Shown in pieces: positions 47,101 to 56,811 of a stretch of DNA of 64,000 nt. A program made the position numbers and the translations under genes. Under the pieces are notes generated by a model. That model was not told where the DNA came from and made no database searches. It saw nothing but the letters and a program-made list of their open reading frames with translations. Position 1 is the first letter of the stretch, and each line of letters opens with the position of its first letter. The stretch spans positions 1,405,216 to 1,469,215 of the forward strand of contig JABTUU010000001.1 in NCBI GenBank assembly GCA_015075275.1, read 5' to 3'. This DNA comes from Anaerolineales bacterium (lineage in GTDB: Bacteria > Chloroflexota > Anaerolineae > Anaerolineales > Villigracilaceae).

Positions 47101-47230
47101 GCCCAACAAAGCGTGCAGCGGATTTTTGGGAGTCTGCGGCTTCGAGAGACATTTTCCTCACTTCGAGTTTTTTCTACATCTCAAACCGAATCTCAGCCCG
47201 CCCAAAATCCGCTAACGCAAACCGTTAGCC
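47101..47230 (+). repeat. attC19, intact
   Basis: R'' GCCCAAC (47101-47107); R' GTTAGCC (47224-47230). Interior CGGATTTTTGGGAGTCTGCGG matches the target of the 53.4-kb IS110 element. Confidence 0.93.
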
Positions 47231-47268
47231 CGTTGAATGTTTCAAGTTTTGATCGCTGAAAGAAAAAC

Positions 47269-47967
47269 ATGAATCTAAGCGACTACATAAGTTTACTTGC
47301 ACTTATAACTTCAATTGTTTTCGGCTATATAAACTATCGGCACACAAAGAAACAGTTCCGAAATGCAGTAACTCCTGTATTAGCATCGAAACTATCTTTC
47401 ACACAAAATTACAATAAAGCAGGATATGTTGTAATTTCGACTGAAAAGTCCGAGCAAGGACAACTCTATTTCTATGATGATACTGATTTGACCTTACGAA
47501 TGAAGAACTTGAGCAACACTTTGTCGATAACTGGTATAAAGTGGAAACTTGAATATGCAAAACAATACAAAAGGTGGCTTCCTGTAAAATTTTGGTTGAA
47601 TTCGCCCCTAATCGCAACTATACCTGACGAGTTAAACCCTCTCGAAGAAAAAATATGCATACTTGATCATCGTTGGGAAACATTGGCATCCTTGATTCTT
47701 CCCAACAGCATTGAAGAAGTCACGCAACAAGATAATGAAGGTAAAGCCCGTAAATATTTCATAGCAAAAGCGCCAATTTCAATTTTCATAAGATTAACGA
47801 TTTCTTACAAGGCAGGTTTACCGAATTCAGAATACATGGCTTTGCGTCAAGAATATCGTATTGTTTCGGTAACATCTGGTTATCCTAACGAAAGTGGTAT
47901 TGTATGGCATTTATACGGTGAAGACAACGCAGATAACATGATTGATAACCCAGGCAAAATATATTAA
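47269..47967 (+). CDS. Uncharacterised protein with N-terminal membrane anchor (C20)
   Basis: 232 aa. One hydrophobic span at about residues 5-22 (YISLLALITSIVFGYINY), followed by a basic stretch (RHTKKQFR) that keeps the rest probably in the cytoplasm. The remainder looks like a beta-rich domain (LYFYDDTDLTLRMKNLSNTLSITGIKWKLEY). No family recognised. Sole gene of C20. AAAGAAAAAC precedes ATG, so the ribosome site is weak. Confidence 0.75.
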   Translation: MNLSDYISLLALITSIVFGYINYRHTKKQFRNAVTPVLASKLSFTQNYNKAGYVVISTEKSEQGQLYFYDDTDLTLRMKNLSNTLSITGIKWKLEYAKQYKRWLPVKFWLNSPLIATIPDELNPLEEKICILDHRWETLASLILPNSIEEVTQQDNEGKARKYFIAKAPISIFIRLTISYKAGLPNSEYMALRQEYRIVSVTSGYPNESGIVWHLYGEDNADNMIDNPGKIY

Positions 47968-48036
47968 AGGAGCATTTTGGCTAAATCAACAACAGAAAAA
48001 GTGAGTCTTCCATTCCAAGAGCGGGCTAACAAAGCG

Positions 48037-49827
48037 TTCTCAGAAACCGTCATGTCACAAGAGCGGTTGAGAGGGTCGTTCGAGGCGCTGGTCAGAGCAA
48101 AGTCAGTGAGCGAAGCGGTGAAAAACCCCAAAATCACGAAAGCCGTTAAATGCAAAGCAGGCGTGGCATAAGCGGTCACGCCTTTTTGGTAGGTTGCCCC
48201 CTCGCTTAGGCAGGGATGAGTTGGAAGCCCAGCTTCTGCGCTTTCTTCTTCATGTACTTGATCTGCTGTTCTTTGTACTTCGCCTCGTACTCTTTCACAT
48301 TGATCGCTTCGTATTCCACCTTGTATTTGAGCATTCTATAGACCACCCGCGCAATGGCGTGCGCCGTGGCGACGGTCGCTTGCGCTTTATCCAGCCGCGA
48401 CTTCAAGCGCCGATACAGCGACCCAAACACACAGTCCGCTTGTTTGACCGATTGCGCCGCCATCCGAAAGGCTTGCCCGGCGCGGTTCTTCGTCTTCAGC
48501 GTCTTATTCTTTAACACCTTCGCTCCCGAGATTTCGTGCTTCGGCGCCAGTCCCAACCACGAACAGAAATGCTTCTCGCTCGGAAACTTCGACATGTCCG
48601 TCCCCACCTCCATAATGACCGTTTGCGCCAGCGACACCCCAAACCCATCTACCACGCTCAAGTCCACGCCGCTGATGCGCTTCAAATGCTTGCGGATCTC
48701 CGCCTGTTTCTGCGGCGCATTCTTGCTGTGCGAGTTGCGCTTCTTTTGCGGTAAGGTCTTCACTTCGCCCCCTTCCCAATTCGGCCGCGTCAATGCGTAC
48801 ATCCGATCAATCTCCGCATCGCATTCTTCCACTTGCTTCGTGTAAAAGTCGTACATCTCCAGCGATTGCTGGACGATGAAGAGATGTTCTGCCCGCCACG
48901 TTCCGGTCAACGCTTGACCAATCTCTTCGGCGCTCTTCTTGCAGTTTCGATCTCGCATCGCCGCCAGTGTTTGCGGCTCTCGCTCGCCCGCCACGATCGC
49001 GCGGATGATCCGCAATCCCGTCTCGCCCGTTATGTCGCTCAAGGCTTGCGATAACTGCACGTTCATTTGCAGTAAGGCTTTCTGCATGTGTTGGATATGC
49101 GGTGAACGATGTTCCACCAATTGATTGCGGTGGCGCAACAGGGTTCGCAAGGCGACCAGTTCTCCCGACGGTCGAAACGAGCTTTCCAGCAGTCCGTAAC
49201 TGTGCAGGGTTTGGATCCATTGCGCATCTTGGATGTCGCTCTTCCGCCCGGGCGCTCTCCGCAATGACCGCGAACTAATCAGCAGGCACTTAAAACCCTG
49301 CCGTTCCAGTTCTTCAAACAACGGAATCCAATAGACCCCTGTGCTTTCCATGGCGACAGTTTTTACTTGATGCTCCCGCAACCATTTCCCGATGTTCTGC
49401 AAGTCCACCGTATAGTTGCCGAAGGCTTTTACGATCTGCATATTGCCATCGCCCGCCACGCACACCACAATCTCTTCCGCCCCAATATCCACTCCAGCCG
49501 CATATTCATTCACCTGACTCATCCCCGCAAACGGATGCGCTTCTTCCATGCCTTTCGTGCGCCTGCCTCTTCTTTTCATTTCCATTTACTCCTTTTTGAG
49601 ATGTGTTGGCAAGCTCGGTCACTTGAGGAAATTAGCTTTCTCATCGGGGTCGCCCACTACGCCGCCAGTAGTCAAATCAATTTGACCGAAAACCACGGTG
49701 CACCGCGGTGGTCGCACAAGGCGCCATCCACTGCTTTGTTCGGCTTGCCTGCTTGCCATTCCGGAGTATGCTGTCCCTATCGCTCGACGGTTTCTTCCGT
49801 ATCAAATGACGCCCGCTTCTTTGTGGG
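48037..49827 (-). mobile_element. ISa copy 11 (complete, 1,791 bp)
   Basis: Full length; differs from copy 3 by at least two substitutions near the right end (GTATGCTG for GTATACTG; AATGACGC for AATGATGC). Confidence 0.95.
48206..49585 (-). CDS. IS110-family transposase, ISa copy 11
   Basis: Intact 459-aa protein identical to the copy at 6866-8245. Confidence 0.95.
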   Translation of the reverse strand: MEMKRRGRRTKGMEEAHPFAGMSQVNEYAAGVDIGAEEIVVCVAGDGNMQIVKAFGNYTVDLQNIGKWLREHQVKTVAMESTGVYWIPLFEELERQGFKCLLISSRSLRRAPGRKSDIQDAQWIQTLHSYGLLESSFRPSGELVALRTLLRHRNQLVEHRSPHIQHMQKALLQMNVQLSQALSDITGETGLRIIRAIVAGEREPQTLAAMRDRNCKKSAEEIGQALTGTWRAEHLFIVQQSLEMYDFYTKQVEECDAEIDRMYALTRPNWEGGEVKTLPQKKRNSHSKNAPQKQAEIRKHLKRISGVDLSVVDGFGVSLAQTVIMEVGTDMSKFPSEKHFCSWLGLAPKHEISGAKVLKNKTLKTKNRAGQAFRMAAQSVKQADCVFGSLYRRLKSRLDKAQATVATAHAIARVVYRMLKYKVEYEAINVKEYEAKYKEQQIKYMKKKAQKLGFQLIPA

Positions 49828-50025
49828 TGCACCTGACGCTGGGGATTCTGCGCACATCCCAAGTATTTTCCCCGCTGTCGAGTTTTTTCTACACCCAAAG
49901 CGGATTGCGCCAATGCCCCAGCGCAAGTAACGCAAACCGTTGGCACGCCCCTTGCAAAATTTAGTTTTGAAAATCATAGCAAAAACGCCCTTGCCTGCAG
50001 TATCGTTTTCTGATATTATTTCATT

Positions 50026-50280
50026 GTGGACAACAAGCACCGTAAAACCCTTGAAGCCATTTTCGAGAAGCCAGAGCGAGCAAATATTCTTTGGCGTGAT
50101 GTCGAGTCTTTATTCACCGCTTTGGGCGCTGAAATTTCAGAAGGTAATGGCTCAAGAGTGCGTGTTGCGTTGAAAGATGTTCGCGCTGTTTTTCATCGCC
50201 CTCACCCACGCAAAGAAACAAATAAAGGTGCAGTAAAGTCTGTTCGCCGCTTTCTTGAAGCGGCAGGAGTAAAGCCATGA
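50026..50280 (+). CDS. hicA: HicA-family toxin, long type, GTG start (C21)
   Basis: 84 aa starting at GTG 50026. TLEAIFEKPERANILWRDVESLFTALGAEISEGNGSRVRVALKDVRAVFHRPHPRKETNKGAVKSVRRFLEAAG matches the long HicA variant, with FHRPHP as the likely active His segment. The stop overlaps the antitoxin start by 4 bp (ATGA). TGATATTAT at about 50,011-50,019 just upstream could be a -10 region. Confidence 0.9.
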   Translation: MDNKHRKTLEAIFEKPERANILWRDVESLFTALGAEISEGNGSRVRVALKDVRAVFHRPHPRKETNKGAVKSVRRFLEAAGVKP

Positions 50281-50606
50281 TGGAATATAAAGGTTATATC
50301 GGTAAAATTGAAATTGATGATGAAGTGGGCATTTTGTATGGGGAAGTAATTAATGTCCGTGATGTAATTACTTTTGAAGGCGAAAGCGTTGATGAAATTC
50401 AAACGGCATTTCGAGAATCGGTTGATGATTATCTTGCCTTTTGCGCTAAACGAAAAGAATCGCCTGAAAAACCGTTTTCAGGAAAGTTTGTTTTACGTTT
50501 ACCTGAAGAACTACACCGCAAAGCCTATATTCAGGCAAAATTAAAAAACAAGAGTCTGAATAGTTGGGTTACTGACGTTTTGCAATCAGTTCTTAACAGC
50601 AAGTAG
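50277..50606 (+). CDS. hicB: HicB-family antitoxin (C21)
   Basis: 109 aa. YKGYIGKIEIDDEVGILYGEVINVRDVITFEGESVDEIQTAFRESVDDYLAFC is the HicB core; the C-terminus FVLRLPEELHRKAYIQAKLKNKSLNSWVTDVLQSV is an Arc/ribbon-helix-helix domain. Coupled to the toxin by overlap. Confidence 0.92.
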   Translation: MMEYKGYIGKIEIDDEVGILYGEVINVRDVITFEGESVDEIQTAFRESVDDYLAFCAKRKESPEKPFSGKFVLRLPEELHRKAYIQAKLKNKSLNSWVTDVLQSVLNSK

Positions 50607-50625
50607 AGTCTTAAGGTCAAAAGCG

Positions 50626-50754
50626 TTCCAACAAAGCGTGCAGTGGATGGTGGGGAGTCTGCGGCTTCGAGAAGCATTTTTCTCGCTTCGAGTTTTTTCT
50701 GCTCTCAAACATTTTCCCAGCCCGTCCAAAATCCGCTAACGCACACCGTTAGGC
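50626..50754 (+). repeat. attC21, intact
   Basis: R'' TTCCAAC (50626-50632) has one mismatch to the C21 opening (GTTGGCA); R' GTTAGGC (50748-50754). Confidence 0.9.
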
Positions 50755-50784
50755 GGTCTCTTCCGAGCAGAGAAAGTAGGAAAT

Positions 50785-53334
50785 ATGAAGTTACAAACTA
50801 TGACAATCGTAATTCTTGCAACTATCTTATCCTCTTGCGCGCCCGTATTACAGCATTCCGTAATCCCAACCCCGTCTCCAATAGATGCTATTGCACCTAC
50901 ACTTGCATCTACTTCTACGGCCACTACGACTTTAGGTCTATCGCCAACCTCAACAACGAAGGCAACGGCACATCCCGTTTTAGAAACGGGTTTACCGCCG
51001 TCATCAACGATCACCCCAAATGCAACCCAAGCGGCACAGCAAGAAGACATAAAGAATGTCATACAAGCATATTTTGAAATTCGGTATCAATTGCTCAGTG
51101 TTTCGCCGCCTGCGGACATTCAGCAGGATGTTTTTGGCAAGTTAATGTCAAGCAGGGACGACGCAAAGGATTTCCTCACTACCGAAACGGCTAAACTGGC
51201 AGTTGAGAGAAAATGGTACGAATTGAATAAACTCAGATATGCCAAATATGAATATTCCTTGAAGTACACAGACATCTCATTTGACGCGACTGCTCAGATG
51301 GCTACGGTCTCTCTACACGAGTATTTTGAAATAATCTGTGAAAAAACAATGGATAACAACTCGCAAAATCCATCTGCCTGTGCCATTGGGGAACTCACCC
51401 ATGAAATTGTCTTGCACAATGAAAACAACCAATGGAAAATAATTTCTGATACCTACTGGGACTCTTGGTGGCGTCAATTCCGAAAACCAGGATTATCCAC
51501 AAACGAAATATTGCAGAATATCAATGCGAAAGAAACCTCTGTGACAGCGCATGTAAACTCGCTTTTGCCTATTGCCGCTCCCGAAACTGAATTTTCCTGT
51601 AATCTCAGCGCAGATGATTCATCCCATCCTTATGAACGAAATGACGCCGTAACCTACGCTCAAACTCATGCTCTTCCTGAAAACTACAACCTTTACTATC
51701 CAAGTTACGATGACCAAACATACGGCGACTGCACAAACTTTGTTTCCCAGGCTGTTTACGAAGACGGCAACGCGTCTATGTCCATCCCAGAGCCATTGCC
51801 TGCTCGCACAACGGACGGTCAACTTCAATGGTATCTCCTCAATGGAATGCAGCGCGCTTCTGCCTGGAATCATGTAGTGCCGTTATATGACTTTCTTGTA
51901 TCTCCTGCAGTTTGGAATGAAGGACCCGAAGGGTGCGAAATGACCTACGATAACGATGAGCAACTAGCAGAGCGTCTGTCTCAAATTCAGGCTGGAGACA
52001 TCATTCAATATGATTGGGATGGAATTGGAGGATGGGACCATTCTGTGATTGTTGTTGGTAGTGACGAGAATGGCATTGTTCAAGTTGCAAGTCATTCACC
52101 CAATTCTCAACAATTAGCCTACAACTGGACTGCGTATGAGAACATCCGATTAATTCACATCGAGCGTAGCGATGGGATGCCTCCCGTCAAGACCTTTATA
52201 GCAGTTGCAGGAGATGATGAAAACACAAGAGACTGTGACGGAGACTTCTTGGGGAATGAAGTATATCTTGGAAAATGCGATGATGGCGAAAGTATTATCA
52301 GTGGTTTTCGTTTCACCGATATACAAATTCCCTATGGCGCAACGATAAAATATGCCTACATCACATTCTCTGTGGATGGGACTTATACATCTCCTATTTC
52401 ACTCAAAATATACGGTGACGCAAGCGGAAATTCAGAATCATTCAGCACATCGAATCCCTTGGCAGCTCGCCCTACAACATCCGCATCCAGCGCAGTGACA
52501 TGGGATGTGACAGAACAGTGGGATTTGACGAAAAACCTTGCAGGCGGAGAAAGTCAGTTTAGCTTTACCACGCCGCAACTTGCCTCTGTGCTTCAAGAAA
52601 TCGTAAATCAAGACGGCTGGGTATCTGGCAACTCGCTTTCGATTATCATCAAAGACAATGGTTCTACCACGCATCGTCGAGTAATTGCTTGGGAACGGGC
52701 TGAAAGTGACGCCGAACTTTTCCCCGCAAGATTGGTTGTCGCCTACGAAGGTGGCATTTCAATACCGACTGCAACTCCCACGCCAACAGCTACGCCGACA
52801 TCCACACCGACTTCCACTCCATCGCCCACCCCTGTGCCAACAGAAACACCTGTGCCGACCAACACACCTGGAGTAGAGCCTACCTCTCCTCCTTCCTGGT
52901 GGGCGCCTGCCGAAAATGTACTGATGAAAGATGAACCAGATCAAAAAAGAGAAGCGTTTTCCGAACTCTTAAGCCAGATTCGAGACCAGATTTTGAAGTC
53001 GTCACCCAAAGGCAATGCTTATATTGAGATGATATATCAGCATGCGCCAGAAATAATGACACTACTCTCAAAAGATGAAAACTTACGGCATCAAGTAAAA
53101 GACTTAGCTTTAGAGATACAGCCATTATTGGAATCTGTCGTTAGTAGTGAATCAGAATACAAAAAACCTCGTTTGGAGAAAATCTGGATAAAAAAAGCAA
53201 TTTTGGTTTTAGACGATGTAAGAAAACAAGCTAGTCCAAGTCTAAGTGCAGAAATTGACTGGTGGAAGAAATACTTGCCGAGTTTTGCAGGCAAGACAGG
53301 AAAAGAGATTTGGGAGATGTTACCAAAGCGCTAA
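50785..53334 (+). CDS. Large amidase-domain lipoprotein (C22)
   Basis: 849 aa. Lipoprotein signal MKLQTMTIVILATILSSC (Cys18), Thr/Ser/Pro linker to about 75, then a helical/beta region (SnoaL-like EDIKNVIQAYFEIRYQLL). Residues about 290-460 match the Amidase_6 (CHAP-like) fold: YGDCTNFVSQAVYE with catalytic Cys316 and GGWDHSVIVVG with His419. Residues about 470-660 look like a DNRLRE-type cell-surface module (KYAYITFSVDG, VTWDVTEQW). A second PT-rich linker (about 658-710, TPTATPTSTPTST) leads to a ~130-aa helical tail. Probably surface-exposed and cleaves peptide or cell-wall amide bonds. Sole gene of C22. Confidence 0.83.
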   Translation: MKLQTMTIVILATILSSCAPVLQHSVIPTPSPIDAIAPTLASTSTATTTLGLSPTSTTKATAHPVLETGLPPSSTITPNATQAAQQEDIKNVIQAYFEIRYQLLSVSPPADIQQDVFGKLMSSRDDAKDFLTTETAKLAVERKWYELNKLRYAKYEYSLKYTDISFDATAQMATVSLHEYFEIICEKTMDNNSQNPSACAIGELTHEIVLHNENNQWKIISDTYWDSWWRQFRKPGLSTNEILQNINAKETSVTAHVNSLLPIAAPETEFSCNLSADDSSHPYERNDAVTYAQTHALPENYNLYYPSYDDQTYGDCTNFVSQAVYEDGNASMSIPEPLPARTTDGQLQWYLLNGMQRASAWNHVVPLYDFLVSPAVWNEGPEGCEMTYDNDEQLAERLSQIQAGDIIQYDWDGIGGWDHSVIVVGSDENGIVQVASHSPNSQQLAYNWTAYENIRLIHIERSDGMPPVKTFIAVAGDDENTRDCDGDFLGNEVYLGKCDDGESIISGFRFTDIQIPYGATIKYAYITFSVDGTYTSPISLKIYGDASGNSESFSTSNPLAARPTTSASSAVTWDVTEQWDLTKNLAGGESQFSFTTPQLASVLQEIVNQDGWVSGNSLSIIIKDNGSTTHRRVIAWERAESDAELFPARLVVAYEGGISIPTATPTPTATPTSTPTSTPSPTPVPTETPVPTNTPGVEPTSPPSWWAPAENVLMKDEPDQKREAFSELLSQIRDQILKSSPKGNAYIEMIYQHAPEIMTLLSKDENLRHQVKDLALEIQPLLESVVSSESEYKKPRLEKIWIKKAILVLDDVRKQASPSLSAEIDWWKKYLPSFAGKTGKEIWEMLPKR

Positions 53335-53435
53335 ATCTACTCGGATTCGAGTTAAAAACCGCCTAACATTGTGTGCAGCAACTGTCTTGAAAGTCAAGAG
53401 CAAAACCCTCCTTTAAAGGGAAAAAACAGGCCGTC

Positions 53436-54552
<1,117 letters not shown>

Positions 54553-54721
54553 CGGATTTTTGGGAGTCTGCGGCTTCGAGAAGCATTTTTCTGGCTTCAA
54601 GTTTTTTCTGCTCTCAGGCATCTTCCCAGCCCGCCCAAAATCCGCTAACGCAAACCGTTGGCACGCCCCTTGCAAAATATTGGGACTTGAAATAGCATGA
54701 ATATCATGCTATCATGGCAGC

Positions 54722-55015
54722 ATGATAAAGTCGTTCAAAGATACGGGAACGGAAGACGTTTTCAACGGCGAGAATACCAAAGCGGCAAGAAAAATCTGCC
54801 CGTCTTCTATCTGGAAAGTTGCCAGCCGAAAATTAGACCAATTAGATTCTGTCACCGCGTTGCACGAGTTGAGAATTCCCCCAAATAACAAACTCGAATC
54901 TTTATCGGGTGACAGAAAAGGTCAGCATAGCATCCGAATTAACGACCAGTATCGTATTTGTTTTGTGTGGACTACTTTGGGTCCCGACCAAATTGAGATT
55001 GTGGATTATCACTAG
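54722..55015 (+). CDS. higB: HigB-type toxin (C23)
   Basis: 97 aa. The same C-terminal hallmark as in C3: LESLSGDRKGQHSIRINDQYRICFVW...IEIVDYH. Start ATG 54722 lies within ATCATGCTATCATGGCAGCATGATAAAG, a partly palindromic stretch that may be the operator bound by the pair. 21 bp separate it from the antitoxin gene. Confidence 0.92.
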   Translation: MIKSFKDTGTEDVFNGENTKAARKICPSSIWKVASRKLDQLDSVTALHELRIPPNNKLESLSGDRKGQHSIRINDQYRICFVWTTLGPDQIEIVDYH

Positions 55016-55036
55016 CGAGAAACGCAGGAGTTAAAT

Positions 55037-55345
55037 ATGGTTCGTGTTCCCACAAATCGCATACCTACTCATCCTGGCGAAATGCTTTTGGAAGAGTTTC
55101 TGAATCCAATGGGAATCAGCCAGAAGGATTTGGCTGACAATATTGAAGTCCCATACCAGCGCGTCAATGAAATCGTCAATGGGCGCAGGGGCATCACTCC
55201 CAGCACGGCTTTACGTTTGGCGAAATTCTTTGATATGTCTGCTGATTTTTGGATGAATTTACAGTTACGCTGGGATTTGTATTTTACTCAACAGGATGAA
55301 AACAAAGTATTGGAAAGAATTCATCCTTATTCGGCACTCGTGTAA
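55037..55345 (+). CDS. higA: HigA-type antitoxin (C23)
   Basis: 102 aa. IPTHPGEMLLEEFLNPMGISQKDLADNIEVPYQRVNEIVNGRRGITPSTALRLAKFFDMSADFWMNLQ is the complete HigA helix-turn-helix. GCAGGAG ribosome site. Represses the pair and neutralises HigB. Confidence 0.93.
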   Translation: MVRVPTNRIPTHPGEMLLEEFLNPMGISQKDLADNIEVPYQRVNEIVNGRRGITPSTALRLAKFFDMSADFWMNLQLRWDLYFTQQDENKVLERIHPYSALV

Positions 55346-55375
55346 AAAGGCAAGTGCGCCTTAAGGTCAAGAGCG

Positions 55376-55505
55376 TGCCAACACAGCGTGCAGCCGACTG
55401 GTGGGATTCGTCCCGACTTTTGGGTATTTTCCACGCCTCAGCGGAATCCTGCTCTCGGAGTTTTATCCACGCCCGCCCACCCGCCAGTAACGCAAACCGT
55501 TCGGC
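55376..55505 (+). repeat. attC23, intact
   Basis: R'' TGCCAAC (55376-55382), complement of the C23 opening GTTGGCA; R' GTTCGGC (55499-55505). Confidence 0.92.
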
Positions 55506-55587
55506 GGCAGCCTTGCAAATAATGTGGCTTTGAGTGAATTGAAATTGGGGTCTTGCAAACAATACGGCATAGCCGTATAATCATTTT

Positions 55588-55899
55588 ATGGAATTCATCG
55601 AAGCCACTGCTTTTACCAAATATCTTTACGATTATCTTTCGGAAGATGAATATATCGGGCTTCAAAGTTTCTTACTTCAATATCCAGAATCAGGTAGGGT
55701 CGTTCCTGGCTCTGGCGGTGTCCGAAAAGTTCGTTGGGCAATGACAGGCAAAGGTAAAAGTGGTGGCGTGCGTGTGATTTACTACTTCAAGAAACAAGAG
55801 GATGAAATTTGGCTTTTGACGATTTACAGTAAGAATGAAGTAGAGAATATCCCCGCTCATGTTCTGCGTCAAATTGCAAAGGAAATTGAAGATGTCTAA
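55588..55899 (+). CDS. RelE/HigB2-like toxin (C24)
   Basis: 103 aa. FLLQYPESGRVVPGSGGVRKVRWAMTGKGKSGGVRVIYYFKKQEDEIWLLTIYSKNEVENIPAHVL is the RelE-type family with R and K residues on the nuclease face. ACGGCATAGCCGTATAATC just upstream (about 55,561-55,580) contains a CGGCATAGCCG palindrome overlapping TATAAT, a likely autoregulated promoter. The start codon of the antitoxin gene overlaps its end. Confidence 0.9.
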   Translation: MEFIEATAFTKYLYDYLSEDEYIGLQSFLLQYPESGRVVPGSGGVRKVRWAMTGKGKSGGVRVIYYFKKQEDEIWLLTIYSKNEVENIPAHVLRQIAKEIEDV

Positions 55900-56179
55900 A
55901 CGTGATATTGGTCAAGAAATTCTAAATGGAATTCGTGAAGTGAAGGCATACAAGGCTGGCAATAAGGCTTTGCGCGTTCACATTTTGAAAGAACCCGCTC
56001 CCCCAAAAATCATTCGGGCTAAATTAAAGTTGTCGCAATCGGCGTTTGCGGGCATGATGGGCGTGAGTTTACGCACCATCCAAGATTGGGAACAAGGCAG
56101 GCGCAAGCCAAGCGGTCCCGCTGTTGCGTTGTTACGAATCGCTGAACAAAAGCCTGATGTTTTTATGCAGTTGGCTTAA
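55892..56179 (+). CDS. XRE-family antitoxin (C24)
   Basis: 95 aa from ATG 55892, which overlaps the toxin stop (ATGTCTAA). RAKLKLSQSAFAGMMGVSLRTIQDWEQGRRKPSGPAVALLRIAEQKPDV is the helix-turn-helix common to HigA2/MqsA-type antitoxins of RelE-like toxins. The open frame extends 33 bases upstream, but that start lacks a ribosome site. Confidence 0.9.
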   Translation: MSKRDIGQEILNGIREVKAYKAGNKALRVHILKEPAPPKIIRAKLKLSQSAFAGMMGVSLRTIQDWEQGRRKPSGPAVALLRIAEQKPDVFMQLA

Positions 56180-56205
56180 GGCAAGGAGTCTGAAGGTCAA
56201 GAGCC

Positions 56206-56694
56206 GCCGAACAAAGCGTTCTAAGAAACTGAACAAGGCTATTTTCGAGCAAATCGAGGTTGTCAGGTTAACCAAAACAAGGCGTCGCGCCCGTTTGAAA
56301 AAGAATGACGCCGATTCAAGGCTCACTTTATCGAGGGCAGACCCGATCACTTAAGGGGTATAGCTTTCTAAACGGGGTCGCCTATTGCGCCGCCAATGGA
56401 TACATCATTTTGATCGGTGACCACGGTGCAGCTCGGGAGGGCATGAAGACCCATCTCCATTGCTTTGTACGGCCTGCGTGTCTGCCATTTGCAGTATGCT
56501 CCGATTGTGGTTGTCGAGCTTGTCGAGACTCGCCCCAGTTTCTTTGGTGAAACATGATGGCTCGCCATCTTGCGAAGGTGCAGCTGACGTGTGGGATTCT
56601 GCCGCATTTTCAAGCATTTTTCTGGCTTCAGCATTTCCTTGCTCCCAAACAGAATCCATACCCGCCCACCCGCAAGTAACGCAAGTCGTTAGAT
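56206..56694 (+). repeat. attC24, last site of the array, split by an IS remnant
   Basis: R'' GCCGAAC (56206-56212), complement of the C24 opening GTTCGGC; resumes at 56579 with TGCAGCTGACG; R' GTTAGAT (56688-56694). No further cassette follows. Confidence 0.88.
56219..56578 (-). mobile_element. Internally deleted IS1111-like remnant (360 bp, no transposase)
   Basis: Begins TTCTAAGAAACTG and ends CTTGCGAAGG at the same attC position as ISa/ISb. It keeps the 5' non-coding part (GATCACTTAAGG...GCTTTCTAAACGGGGTCGCC...GGTGACCACGGTGCA) and the guide-like segment (minus strand GCCGTACAAAGCAATGGA, 56456-56473) but lacks the transposase. A third, older lineage. It includes a TTGTCGAGCTTGTCGAGAC word not found in ISa or ISb. 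Confidence 0.85.
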
Positions 56695-56710
56695 TTCAAG
56701 TTAATAATAA

Positions 56711-56746
56711 AGCGGATGTTGGGTCATTGCCCAACATCCGCTTTTT
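56711..56746. terminator. Strong hairpin terminator at the end of the array
   Basis: AGCGGATGTTGGG (56711-56723) and CCCAACATCCGCT (56730-56742) pair perfectly around TCATTG, followed by TTTTT on the plus strand and preceded by an AT-rich tract. It separates the array from the minus-strand backbone genes. Confidence 0.85.
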
Positions 56747-56811
56747 CATTCCGTGAATCCGCACGCTTCGCAGTCAGCGTTCATCCGCGTCCAATCCATT
56801 CCACAGCCCGT

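Larger units (their letters stand above)
48024..49945 (+). repeat. attC20, split by ISa copy 11
   Basis: R'' GGCTAAC (48024-48030), complement of the C20 opening GTTAGCC; R' GTTGGCA at 49939-49945. Confidence 0.92.

Noticed and set aside
56719..56730. The GTTGGG/CCCAAC in the array-end hairpin as a further attC
   Set aside because: It lacks AACAAAGCG and CTAACGCAAACC arms and is a simple perfect stem followed by T-run, so it is a terminator.
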